Source of the DNA: Daedaleopsis sinensis
Lineage: Eukaryota > Basidiomycota > Agaricomycetes > Polyporales > Polyporaceae
Reading direction: 5' to 3'
DNA: 64,000 bases
NCBI GenBank assembly: GCA_033807695.1
Contig: CM066307.1
Coordinates: forward strand, 1,116,001 to 1,180,000
Below, one piece after another: positions 22,968 through 33,527 of the stretch. Position 1 is the stretch's first letter. The number at the start of each line of letters is the position of its first letter. The notes beneath the pieces are model-generated. The model saw only the letters and a program-made list of their open reading frames with translations. It was not told where the DNA came from and did no database searches. Both the position numbers and the translations under genes were made by a program.

Positions 22968-24229
22968 GGTCGTCGTCGTGGTCGTCGAGGAGAGACCGAA
23001 GAAGAGGACCGGGACCTGGGGACTGACAGTGACACGGACGGTGGGAACCAGTGGGGAGCACGAGATATACAAATTATTGCGCCGGGGATCGAACGATTCC
23101 CATTTTCCCAAAAAGGCGTTCGCTTCTCCTGATTTGGATCCAGGTCTCTCTAGTCCTCTCCTGCTCTCTGCACGCCTCGTCCAGACCTCTCAAAGCCCGG
23201 ATTTTCAATTCGTATCACCCTACGCGACTGCTGCAGACGTGGACGCGGCACAGCTGATGACATACGTGGAGTCATGGGCAGCGCGGGAACTCATTCAACC
23301 ATCCTCTGCCGTCTTTGCCGGTTTCTCAAGCTGTTATAGGCTCCATACACAGTCATGGAAATACGTCGCATGGAGGCACACCCGCACACCCACTGCCGGT
23401 GGCCCGGTACGAAGTTGGAACGCGACCCAAATCCCGCAACCTGCACTATGCCGGGCGTGGGTGTGGCCTTATGGCGCTTGTCGTTTCTGCGACTGGTGAC
23501 TAACCCCGGGGGCCGCGTTTAAGCCCATCTGCGACCATTCGAACTCATCTTGTCCAGAGGGATTATAAACGTCATCAACAGTACGCAGTTTTCGGAGGTT
23601 AACCCGTGGTCAGTCAACTGTGCCGCAAAGTCGTACGAGGGACCGCGCAATCGCCCAGAGAATTGGGTGGAACTTGAAGCTCGGATCGTTGGCGTCGAAA
23701 GCAACAATTCAGTGTTGTTCGTCAAAGTGCCATGATTCTATTCTTTTCAAAAGGAGACCGCTCATTGGTGAGTGAAGACTAATGAGGTATATGTGCTCTG
23801 TTGACAACGTTCAGACACTCCTTCGCGGTCACTCTAGTAATTCAGAGTGTGGTTAACCAATTCAACGGGACGAGCACGCTCGACCACAGATATATGGTGA
23901 TGGCCAACAGCGGGTTAACGTGACACTGGGCGGCCTAAAGCAGGTAGGGATGGTTCGATCTACCCTCGAATAATGACCTGTGAATCATCGATATTCTATA
24001 CAAATCCTCATCCCAGCTCCCGGACTTCGAGTGGTTGGTTACCCTGTCCTCGACTCGTTGTTAAAGATTACAGGGACATACCACCCTCCAACAATATATT
24101 TTACCCGTCACATGTATGTCCAACAACTTCGTTGAGTAACTCGAGTAAACCTTGGTGTCAGACTGCTGGACAGCGGACAGAAGCGATTGGATCCATTGGA
24201 CACGGTGCACAGGCTGAGGCTATCTATCC
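22968..24229. other. ERG11 upstream region
   Basis: About 1.26 kb holding the ERG11 promoter and the 3' flank of the next gene. A 218-codon plus-strand frame (22843-23499) starts antisense to ERG11 exon 1 and has no domain signal, so it is not called. No tRNA or repeat was confirmed. Confidence 0.4.
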
Positions 24230-25206
24230 CTAAAGCTGTCCGATTACTCGCACATAGAACGCAGCGGCAGTTATTCCCAAAGCGAACACAACAGCAAGCC
24301 TCACAACCTCCTCCTTGCTCGCGGGCTCCAGGGACAGGCGTGCGAGCTGCACAAATCCCGACGCGCCGCCCTTGTGCGCCGCGACGACCTTCTCTTTCCC
24401 CGGCAGTTCTGCCAGACTGCCGTGCTTCGGGACCATGTCCGCGACGTGGGCGTGCGACAAGGCCGGGAGCCCGTCGAGCGACCGGACGTTGTGCTGCGCC
24501 CACCAGATCTTCAGGCCGTTCTTCGCGTACTGCCGCACACTCTGGTCCTCGAGGGAGACGTCCTCGGAGGGGACGCTCGTCTCGTCTGCGGCGTACTCTT
24601 CATCGCGCTTCTCGAGCTTGAGCGAATAGTTGGTCAACGCCGTCCGGTGCGACTTGAATGTGTACAGGGGCACTGCGAAGCCGCAGGACTGCCATGAATC
24701 GCGTGAGCACGCCGTGCACGAGTATAACCGTCATGACGTAATACGCACACTCCCCACTTTGTGCACGTCGATAACGATGGCGGCGCGCGAGCCGGTGAGG
24801 CGTTGCTCGGGAGGGATGAGCGCGAAGTACTCGGGGGTGCCGAACTCGTGCACAGTGCCGGTCCCGAACAGGCGCACGATGTTTGCAGCACCCTCGAAGG
24901 CGCAGAACATGACCGTAATCCGCCCGTTCTCCCGTAAATGAGAGATTGTCTCAACCCCTGCTTCGAGATGAGCGGGGGAGTCGCGGGGGCAAGGGGCAAG
25001 TAGAGCTGTGGGTACGCACCGCTCCCGCTGAGATCCTGGTACCACACACGTGTGTTGCTGACGACGTGGAAGGTACCGCGGAGGCCTTTGGGAGATATAT
25101 TGACATGCCCGTTTCCGCTGAGAGGGGCGGTCGCAACAAAGAACATCTCTTGCTTCTGGATCCATTTGATGAGCTTGTCCGGGATGGTATCTGTGAAGGC
25201 GCCCAT
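24230..25206 (-). CDS. Pyridoxamine 5'-phosphate oxidase-fold protein, tail-anchored
   Basis: Split-barrel FMN-binding protein of the pyridoxamine-oxidase family. It starts MGAFTDTIPDKLIKWIQKQ, then FFVATAPLSGNGHVNISPKG, the family's first strands. Exon 2 carries RITVMFCAFEGAANIVRLFG and a GTVHEFGTPEYF helix; exon 3 starts SCGFAVPLY, a conserved strand. The family is diverse (true PNPOx, F420 or heme-binding enzymes), so the reaction is not assigned. The C-terminus ends in a hydrophobic segment VVRLAVVFALGITAAAFYV, suggesting a tail anchor, unusual for soluble PNPOx but common in this fungal subgroup. Two introns, near 24.69-24.75 and 24.96-25.02 kb. Confidence 0.8.
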
Positions 25207-25789
25207 TCTGAAGTTGTGGAAGAGATTCAGAGCGGGGTGGGAGAGCCTGTCGATTGGTAGTGCCGTTATAATCCCAAACCTGAGGCGCTGGGGGGTAGCA
25301 GCCGACTCATGTGGTCCAGGGCGGTTAAGAGTACAGAGAATATTGCAAACTCTTGGCTGCGAGGTGCCATCGGACCGAAGCCGTGGTGAAGATGGACTGC
25401 ACCGTATGCATCCGAGTGTACCGGCAAGATCATTTCGAATGTGCCGGTATACGCATGATCTTCGTTGTCCCCGCGGATACGAGTCTAGAGGTACATATGC
25501 TTACCTCGCTTCGCCCCGCATACATAGTTCCAAGGTGTAGCCATGCAGTCGATTACAGCTCATGCATATAACGGCCAAGTGTGGGTCAAATGTCATTGTC
25601 CTTGTGTGCAAAGTCCAGGATATAACGCGAGCAAGATATGGGCTCGGTGAGGTCTGTAGATTACAGTCGCGAGTGGTCTTGAGATGCACCTATTGAGACC
25701 GACATCTGAAGGAGTAGAGACAATTGACGCACCAGAGGCAAACAGGACCAGCCCCCTCTCCTCTCCCAATAAGCAAACTTCCAACACTC
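25207..25789. other. Intergenic spacer
   Basis: Promoter of the PNPOx-fold gene and 3' flank of VMA9. Only short unconserved frames are present. Confidence 0.4.
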
Positions 25790-26121
25790 TCACTCCTCCA
25801 CGGCGGAAAACGATCGCCTTGGGCCTGGACGCGTGACTCTTTGATGAAAAGGCACAAACACCCAGGGAGTACGCAAGCTTACTTTCTAGCGGGTGAACCT
25901 GTGCGAGGTATGTGACCGTCCACATGAGGTAGCAGCAGGTGAGCGTGAGGAGGATGCTTGTCCGAATGAGCCTGTTCGGAGCGGGATGAACGGAGGTTGC
26001 AGGTGTTGACGATATAGCAAGCTCACGTCTGGTTGGGACCCTTCGGAGTCGAAGACCAGCCTGCGGCCATTAAGCCAAATACTATTGCGAGGACAAAGAG
26101 CGTTGGGAGTGAGGACGACAT
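25790..26121 (-). CDS. VMA9: V-ATPase subunit e
   Basis: Small hydrophobic subunit of the membrane Vo sector of the vacuolar proton pump. Three tiny exons join to about 73 aa, so the gene is easy to miss. Exon 1 reads MSSSLPTLFVLAIVFGLMAA then GWSSTPKGPNQ; exon 2 continues TLIRTSILLTLTCCYLMW and TVTYLAQVHPLE; exon 3 gives SPRRSFSAVEE. Two membrane spans, the TPKGPNQ link and the CCYLMW...LAQxHPL motif are the subunit e signature. Splice sites GTGAGC...AACAG and GTAAGC...CCAG keep the frame. The start codon lies only 36 bp from the end of a TIR transposon, so the core promoter or leader must lie within that element. Confidence 0.9.
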
Positions 26122-26157
26122 GGCGGACGAGCGCAAGTGACGAAGTGCTGTGCTGTA

Positions 26158-26946
26158 GGGTGCCGGCAACAACTCATAATAATTGACCAACAATTTATAA
26201 CCCTGTTATTAACTATTTATTAACCATTTTTGACCGGGGGGTCCTCGAAGGACCTGTCATCAATTGGCAAAAAGCCTGGGCGGCTACCATCCTCTGAGCT
26301 ATCAAACACACGACAAATTCAGCTTCTCGCCGTCATCTTCTAGCTAAGTATGAGCATACGACATCCATATGCATCATGAATCTCATGCATCATGGCACGG
26401 CCAGAAACATCGCCAAGTTCAAAAGATATTGTGCTCAAAATGGGGTTCCACTCTGTAGCCGCCGGTTCATTCTCCACCGCTCCGGTCGGCGGTCCTAGTA
26501 GTAGTATGCCACCCTCCTTAAGTAGTCTCCGCGCATCGAGTTGAGCTCTAATGCATTCTCGAGAGTTAACCTCCCGCGGGAGGAGCTCCCTCAGCCTGTT
26601 CAGTGACACTTCTACTCCGTCAACTACTCCAGTGGGCCACTGGATCCGGGCCCCGGCCGACATTGAACTTATCAACCGTGCTCTTGAGGTCGCGGCGGAA
26701 GCTAGAGTCAAAGTTGGACGACAGCAAGCATACGACGAGCCAGACCGGAACAATATTGTCATCTGAATCGGATGTCGTGCGGGTCCAGAACAGTTTTTGA
26801 CCGCTCAAGAATTGATTTATGACCGTTTTTGACAATATAATACCGATTAGGTAAAAACCAATAAGTAATACCTGTCAATAATGGGTTGGTGGCGAGGAAG
26901 TTAATAACCGTCTGTCATAAACTCGTATGAATTTTTGCCGGCACCC
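26158..26946. mobile_element. TIR transposon with TA target duplication
   Basis: A 12 bp perfect terminal inverted repeat, GGGTGCCGGCAA at 26158-26169 and its reverse complement at 26935-26946, flanked on both sides by TA. The TA duplication suggests the Tc1/mariner/pogo group; the ends do not match any member I know. The outer 100-150 bp on each side are AT-rich with repeated TTATTAAC and TTTTTGACC words; the centre (26.31-26.79 kb) has normal GC. A 140-codon minus-strand frame (26340-26762) fills the centre and has no transposase signature, so the element is non-autonomous or carries captured host DNA. Confidence 0.8.
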
Positions 26947-27235
26947 TATCGACGCTGACAACGATATAGGAGGCGTTCCAGGTTCCTGTTCGACGGAACA
27001 CTTATACTGGCACATCGAGAACAGTTTACCTGCACACATCTTGGTGGTGAAGGTGATGCGAGATAGGTCTTGAAGCTCAATTGAAGCCTGCTGCTCGATG
27101 AAGAGTTGGGAGTTGGTCAAAGAAAGCTCACAGTCACTAGCGCTCACAGCGGAGGCACAAGCGCTCATTACCCCGACGTTACGTGACTCTCAGGTTCCGG
27201 GAACGGCTGACGTCCACTTCTGCTCTCGTACCACC

Positions 27236-30200
27236 ATGACCTCACCTTCCAAGCCGTTCGACATCCCCAGTCCTCGTCGGGACAGCCCGCTCAATGCTGG
27301 AGGGACTCCGCCTGTCGCTGGGACGCCCAATTTCGGGACGTCTTTGTCCGCATCTCCTAGCCCACGTTTCCTCCGGGCACAGTACACGGGCACACCTCCT
27401 CCACCCAACATCCCACCCAGGTCGGGTGCAAGACCGCTTGGTACTCCCAGACCTGCTCCAACGTATCTCCCGGGCACGGCAGGCGAGGCATCGTCCTCAA
27501 GCCCCAGGTTAGCTGTTGGAGGCTTCCCACCTCGTCCTGCACCCGGCACGCCCGGAAGTGGTGACAATCCGTTCGACAACTTGACGGACGAGGAGAAGGC
27601 GAGGATCCTCAGGAAGCACCTCGTCTCCCGGGAGGAGCGTCAGAACAACGGGCAAGAGCAGGCTGCGGGAGGAAGCTCTTCTCGGCGTGGGTCGGACTCT
27701 GGCCGGCTATCTCAGCGTTCGTCCTTCTCGCAGTTCAACGTTCAGGACCCAACGAGAAGACTCGGAACCCTTCCCTGTTCCCTATGACTCTCCTGGAGCG
27801 GACGTTACGTGAGTACTGCGACGATCTGACAAGCGTACCCTTACACGACGTACAATGGCCGATTTCAAGGGTCCGGAAATCTTTGGGAAATCGGTTGGAA
27901 CATGAAACATTCCGGCCGATTTCTCAGAAATCTCTAAGAACCGGACGTTCGTCATTCTGGGACGGTTTCTCAGCCTGTGAATGAGAGGTTGGACAGGTAA
28001 CCGGGCGCAATGGCCGGACAGTGTCCTGACGGTCTTCGTATCACGTTGGTGTCCTACCACGGGACCGAGTTACCTTCCCAGCTACCCATTCACAGACCGG
28101 GAGACCGTTGGGAAAAGATGACTTTCCTGCCTTATGACATATCTGGGGATTTGGCCGCAATGTGTCACTTACAACGCAGTCTCCCCTCAATTTCCGAGCC
28201 ATTGAGTTTGGCCGTTGCTCGTCGTGTTTGCCCTTCGTGGCCCTCGTTTCACAGTATATATAATACACGCGTACTGACCCATACGCGCAGGCATAGCATT
28301 TACAAGTGGCAGGCTGACAAGCGCAAGCAGGCAGAGCGCGCGCGGTCCATCTCATTTGCGGGATCGTCCCATGCGGAACCTGTCCATCCCGCGCTCGAAC
28401 ACATACGGGAGCTGGAGGGTTCAGACGAGCGCATGTGGCCCTCAGCGATCCCGAGCGCGCAACGGAGCGCCCTATGGTCCGGAACTTCATCGAGTTCTTG
28501 TACATCTTCGGGCACTTTGTAAGTCGGTCGTCATTTCATCGGAGGAGTAGATGACATCTTGACGTGCATTTCAATAGGCCGGTGAAGATCTAGAGGAGAT
28601 TGAAGAGGAAGACGAGCTGGATGAGGAAGCGACCGGTACAGACACTCCCCCATATCTCCGTGGCGTACCTTCGTACGGCAGCAATGGTCTACCGCCGCCC
28701 TCGTTGACAATTGGTCCTTCCGAGCCGCACAAACCATCGGAGCATTCGCCGCTACTTGAGCGCCCACGTGCCTCTCGTTCTCGGTCAAGACGGCGTATGT
28801 CAAGTGTGGGGCCGCACGGGGACGCTACAGTGACTGATGCTGTTCTCATGGTGAGCTAACTCGTTGAGGTCGTGCCATTATCGTATCTCATCACTGTTCT
28901 CAGCTCTTGAAGGCGTTCGTCGGCACCGGTATCCTCTTCCTTGGAAAGGCGTGAGTTGTTGACGTCGAAAGGCTCATCATCAGACTGCTGATGCGCTCAT
29001 CCTACTAGGTTCTTCAACGGCGGCATCTTGTTCTCAAGCTTTGTCCTGACATTCATCGCGTTGATTTCGTTATACTCGTTCCTTCTCTTAGTGAAGACCA
29101 AGTTCGTCGTATCGGGAAGCTTTGGAGGTGCCCAATCTCCTCACACTCTAACGATGTCGAACGCTGACGCCTGACTGTAGACATCGGCGGCGCGCTGTAC
29201 GGCCCATGGATGCGCTACGCTATCCTGACATCCATCACGGTCTCTCAGCTTGGATTCGTCTCGTCATACATTATCTTCGTTTCTGAAAACCTTCAATCCT
29301 TCGTGTTGGCCATCACCAACTGCGCGAAGGTTCTGGGGATCCAGTACTTCATCATGCTGCAGATGATCATCTTCGTGCCCCTAGCGCTTGTTCGGAACCT
29401 AGCGAAGCTCAGCACGACTGCCCTCATCGCCGACGCGTTCATCGTGGCGGGGCTCATCTACATCTTTGGAAGCGAGGCTAGCATCATGGCCCGTAACGGC
29501 CATGCGCAGGTGGAGCTGTTCAACTCGAAGGATTGGCCTCTCCTCATCGGGTAAGCATAAACAGCCAACATAGCAGGATCTCGGAAGCTTAACTATGCCC
29601 ATAGAACTGCGGTCTTCTCGTTCGAAGGCATTGGCTTGGTGCGCTGCTATGAACCTCGTATACCTGGACCACGCTCACATGGCTACTCAGGTCATCCCGA
29701 TCACCGACGCCATGAAGGAGCCCCGCAAATTCCCCAAGGTCTTGACAGGGGTGATGCTGTTCTTGATGGGTTAGTTGCACTGATTCACGCAAAGTTCCAT
29801 GATACCCTCTTGCGAATGTGTTCTGAATACGCTTTGCAGTGCTCTTCTGCGGCGGAGGTGCCATGTCGTACCTGACTTTCGGCGCTGACGTGCAGACGGT
29901 CGTCATCGTCAACCTCGACACTACGAGCAAGCTGACGCAAGCGGTGCGTGCAACCATCTCACTGCTCACTGTACCCCCGCGCAACCTTATCACTCACTCC
30001 GAGTCCTGGACGTCGCACAGGTTCAGTTCCTGTACTCGCTCGCGATCATGCTGTCCGTGCCCCTGCAGCTCTTCCCGGCCGTCCGCATCATGGAGAACGG
30101 CATCTTCGAGCGCAGCGGGAAGCAGAGCGTCGTCGTCAAGTGGCAGAAGAACGCCTTCCGCTTCTGCACGATCGCCTTCTGCGCCGGGCTCAGCTACTTC

Positions 30201-30582
30201 GGCGCGGCGGACCTCGACAAATTCGTCTCCTTCGTCGGCAGTTTCGCCTGGTGCGTCGCCCCTCGCTGAACCCAAACCCAAAGCGTTCGTTCGGTTTTGC
30301 CAATCAGATCAACTGACTTCGTCGCGTCGTGTAGCGTTCCCCTGTGCTACGTCTACCCGGCGATGTTGCACTACAAGGCGTGCGCGCGGACCCGCAGGCA
30401 GAAGGCGGCGGACATCGCGCTCATGATCTTCGGTACGATCGCCGCTGCGTACACGACCATCCAGACAATCCGGGTTAGTACCATTTACACACTGTCGATG
30501 CAGCGGTTGCTTACTTTCCTGTCCTTAGCTCATGGTGGAGCCCGCGCCCGCCACGCCTCCCGTTCTCGGACAATGTGGTTAG
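27236..30582 (+). CDS. AVT3: Vacuolar neutral amino-acid transporter (AAAP family, AVT3-like)
   Basis: Exports amino acids from the vacuole; AAAP/SLC36-type carrier. The first ~330 residues are disordered and Pro/Ser-rich with an acidic patch (LEEIEEEDELDEEA), as in Avt3/Avt4. The transmembrane core starts with LLKAFVGTGILFLGKAFFNGG, the family signature, then LYGPWMRYAILTSITVSQLG, FVPLALVRNLAKLS, TAVFSFEGIGLVIPITDAMK, LFCGGGAMSYLTFG and VPLCYVYPAMLHYKA. The chain ends LMVEPAPATPPVLGQCG after a last short intron. About a dozen exons. One early intron (about 27.81-28.29 kb) is near 480 nt, many times the usual size, and is filled by an inverted repeat. A start 46 codons upstream is possible. 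Divergent from VMA9, another vacuolar-membrane gene. Confidence 0.92.
27830..28232. repeat. Long degenerate inverted repeat inside an AVT3 intron
   Basis: Left arm about 27840-28005 and right arm about 28065-28228 align as inverted copies at roughly 70% by eye. For example CTGTGAATGAGAGGTTGGAC on the left matches CTGTGAATGGGTAGCTGGGA on the right in reverse. Arms read outward also translate alike: FPKISGPLKSAIVRRV (minus, left) and LPSISEPLSLAVARRV (plus, right). The loop is about 60 bp. This looks like a snap-back MITE or an old fold-back element captured as intron sequence. Confidence 0.75.
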
Positions 30583-30947
30583 TCTCCTGAGGACCCGCTC
30601 AGGAGCTTGAGGCTCTGAGTAGAATGCACCACGAACGTGCATCCGTAACACATACATTACCACCTCAGCAGTCGTTATCCAATTCCAACTATGCCTACTT
30701 CGCATCATGTAATCGCACTCCCACCATGTGGTCGGGTATCGCATGTAAGTACTGATCGACGTCGAAAACTTGCAACATCGATATCGACTTGGACCAGTCG
30801 TCGGGGAAGACAAATCTAGAGCGAAACATATTCGATTATGGGAGACTTGCACATGGCTAACGATCGACAAAGGAGATCCAATCACACGTCCAGATCCTAT
30901 CGTACACTGTGCACATCCGCTACAGTTGAACCTCAACGACACCGACC
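30583..30947. other. Convergent spacer, AVT3 / nuclease-kinase
   Basis: 365 bp between two convergent genes; 3' UTRs only as far as can be seen. Confidence 0.4.
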
Positions 30948-33129
30948 TTACGCCGACGGTTGTTCACAAAGCGCCTCCAGCTTCATAAGCAACGCCTGGT
31001 CGTGTTCCTTCTTCATCAGCCCGTACACCTGGATGTCTTGGACCAACTCGTCCAGGATGTCGCCATTGAGCGTGGTAGGATACCGCGCCTTGCCGTCCTC
31101 GCCCACCCAGTCAAAATCGACCAGCATCCCATGGGGACCCGTTGAAGAGTCGACTATCATGATGTTCGGTGTGCGCAGGTCGCCGTAGACCAGTTTGTTT
31201 TCTGCCAGGCGATCGATCGCCTTCTTCACGTCCTCGTACACCGCGCGTGGCAGGAGTGTTCCCGGCGGCGAATCACGCCTAGCCACAAAGGCGGAGCGTC
31301 CGGCGACGTGCTCCATGACGACCATCGTCGTGGTCCCACCCACGTCGCAGACGGGCACGCAGGCGAGCAACGCGGGCGCACAGCCAATGGCGGCGAGCAT
31401 GCGGTGTGCGTCCGGGTGGTACCGCCGCGTGAACTTGACGACGACTTTGACGCGCTCTTCAGTGTTCCCTACGCCGAGGACCTGGGGCACTGGCAGGGTC
31501 TCAGATGGAGAAGAGGGCGGCAGGAGCTTGTTATAGGGCGACCGAGGAAGGGTAGCGAGATAGACCTTCGAGTCGACGTCTCCTCGTCTGCTAGCGAGGA
31601 GGAAGGTACTTCCGTCACCGCGTACGCGGTCCGTGAACCGTAGGTTGGAGGCGATTGCCTCCTGGTCCTTGTCACAGTTCGGCTCCGGGAGAGGTGACGG
31701 CAAGAGATGTGCGCCGGGAACCTCCTGCTCGAGAGATGCAAAGCGACGCTGTGTCAAAGCGTCGATACAGATTTTGAGGGCCTTGAAGGCTCGCGTCAAA
31801 CGAAGGATAGCTCCATCAGCATTAGCCGACAAGTTAATCCTCTCGGAGAAGAAGGTCGTCATGTGAGCATTGTCCGAGTAGATCGTTCCTGATATCTCGA
31901 CCAAGTTGCCCATGACGGAGAGGATGACCATCGGCAAGTTCGACTTCGCAAGCTCCTTTGTCATCTGGGTTCAACAATCAGACGTCGGTTCAAACAGAAC
32001 ATAAGGAGGACAGGCATACGAACATTGTCGGCTGTCACGATCTTCATATAAACCACAAAGCCTTGGAGGGATGCATCCCCCTTAAGGCCCAACAGCTTCT
32101 TCAACTCCAGGAGACCAGACGGCAGGGCTCTCTTGCCTATAACGCCGTCAGGCTTGCAACTCCCGCTGGCCGTCGAATTCTTGGGGTACGAGACATCCAT
32201 CGCAACAGCCGTTCGAAGCATGTTCTGGAGGAAGGTGACGACTATCGTCCTGTATTCGAGTTCGTTCACCATAGCATGCGTCCTGAGCGACTGTTGCGCA
32301 AATTCGCGAACCAAGCGGCATTGATGCGGGGTGGGCTCAAGTTCAGGAAGGCTAAGATCAAGGTTGGCTAAGCGATACGCGAGAGCACCGAGCGAGCGGT
32401 CGAAGAGAGCCGTGGAATGTCCACGATTGAGACATGGTCGTGTCGGATGGAGGTTATCAGGGTCTTCGTCAACTGCGTCATCGCCTTCGAGAACTTTTTG
32501 CGGGTCGATGAGGGCATCGGAGGGAGAAGGTAGCCGAGTGTTGAGTTTCGTGGCCCTTGCCCTACGCTCTGGACAACTAGTGACAAAGACGTAACGCACG
32601 AGGAATGATGAACATACCTTTGTTCGCCTGTGCGAAGGGTGTCCCCAGTGTATCGAGACCTTCGATCGCTGCAGAGGAGATGAAGGAATCCGGGAGTGAG
32701 GCATAACCACAAACGACTCACTATCTGCGTCCGTGACGATGATATTGACTAAATTCTTCTGCACTGTCGTCGATGGTAACACAGCTTTCATCAGGTTGTC
32801 GACCGCTACGGGCTCTTCGTCGCGGTGCTGAGCAAGCCAATCCCGGACTGCTTTGGTGGTTTCGCGGGATAGGCCTGTGTGAGTGATGCCACCAGGAGGC
32901 TGAAGTCCACAGGTGGATTGTTAGATAGCTCAAGAGGTGAGGATATGTCGCTTACAAGGTAGATTTTCCATTCACGCATTGAGCTTGGCAGCATGTCGGC
33001 GCCGTCACGAAAATTAGCCAATGTTGCCTCGATAACTTGGAAAAGTGGCTGATGATCATTGTAGGGAGCAAGGGGTATGATACGAGGATATTCGGGATGA
33101 GGGAGGGATAGGAAGGCGTTTTGCACCAT
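30948..33129 (-). CDS. PD-(D/E)XK nuclease-like and kinase-like fusion, Crinkler-type
   Basis: Not a standard kinase. The middle third has E...KPDG...LLELKK followed by a Gln in SLQGF, which fits the PD-(D/E)XK order (E, PD, ExK, Q). The last third is a divergent kinase: a Lys strand VVVKFTRRY, a catalytic loop YGDLRTPNIM with Gly for the HRD His, and DFDW for DFG; the usual glycine loop is not evident. This nuclease-kinase order is known from Crinkler (CR/CRN)-type proteins of oomycetes, chytrids and agaricomycetes, which can act as effectors or in intra-organism conflict. The N-terminal ~100 residues (LFQVIEATLANFRDGADM) are unassigned. Junctions near 31.97-32.03, 32.58-32.62 and 32.88-32.95 kb are uncertain. 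No disabling mutation is obvious. Confidence 0.65.
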
Positions 33130-33527
33130 CGTGTATCGTGGTCTATCGTGGTTGGAAGCAGAGAGGAAACCGGCGCTGGCGGCTGTAGCCTTATGTACAA
33201 GCATATTTGCTTCTGTTTGGGAGCCCGAGCGCTAAGGAGCGTCGAGGCCCTGCTGCCGCTACGACGGAATTGACCACCATGGGCGCCTCCTGTAGTCCTA
33301 TGCCATAAACTCGGAGGTCCGCGACGGTCGACCTTCAACTCAATCACAACTTCAATGAGTCAATGACAAGCTCGACCCGGAAGCCCAGCACGATGTCAGC
33401 GCGAGCATCGTCGAGCCCACGTAGTAGCGTATATTGTGACTGCTTCGTGCAAGAGCCGCTGCTACGGTACTGTCATATTTGGTATGTAGCAAGTTACGGC
33501 CGTCTCTAAGTTTAACTAACTCTAACT
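33130..33527. other. Spacer between nuclease-kinase and HEN1 genes
   Basis: About 400 bp; promoter of the nuclease-kinase gene and 3' flank of HEN1. Nothing else seen. Confidence 0.4.

Noticed and set aside
23080..23105. GGGGATCGAACG motif resembling a minus-strand T arm
   Set aside because: The stem does not pair and there is no D or anticodon arm upstream.
22843..23499. 218-codon plus-strand frame upstream of ERG11
   Set aside because: Begins antisense to ERG11 exon 1 and continues through its promoter without any conserved motif.
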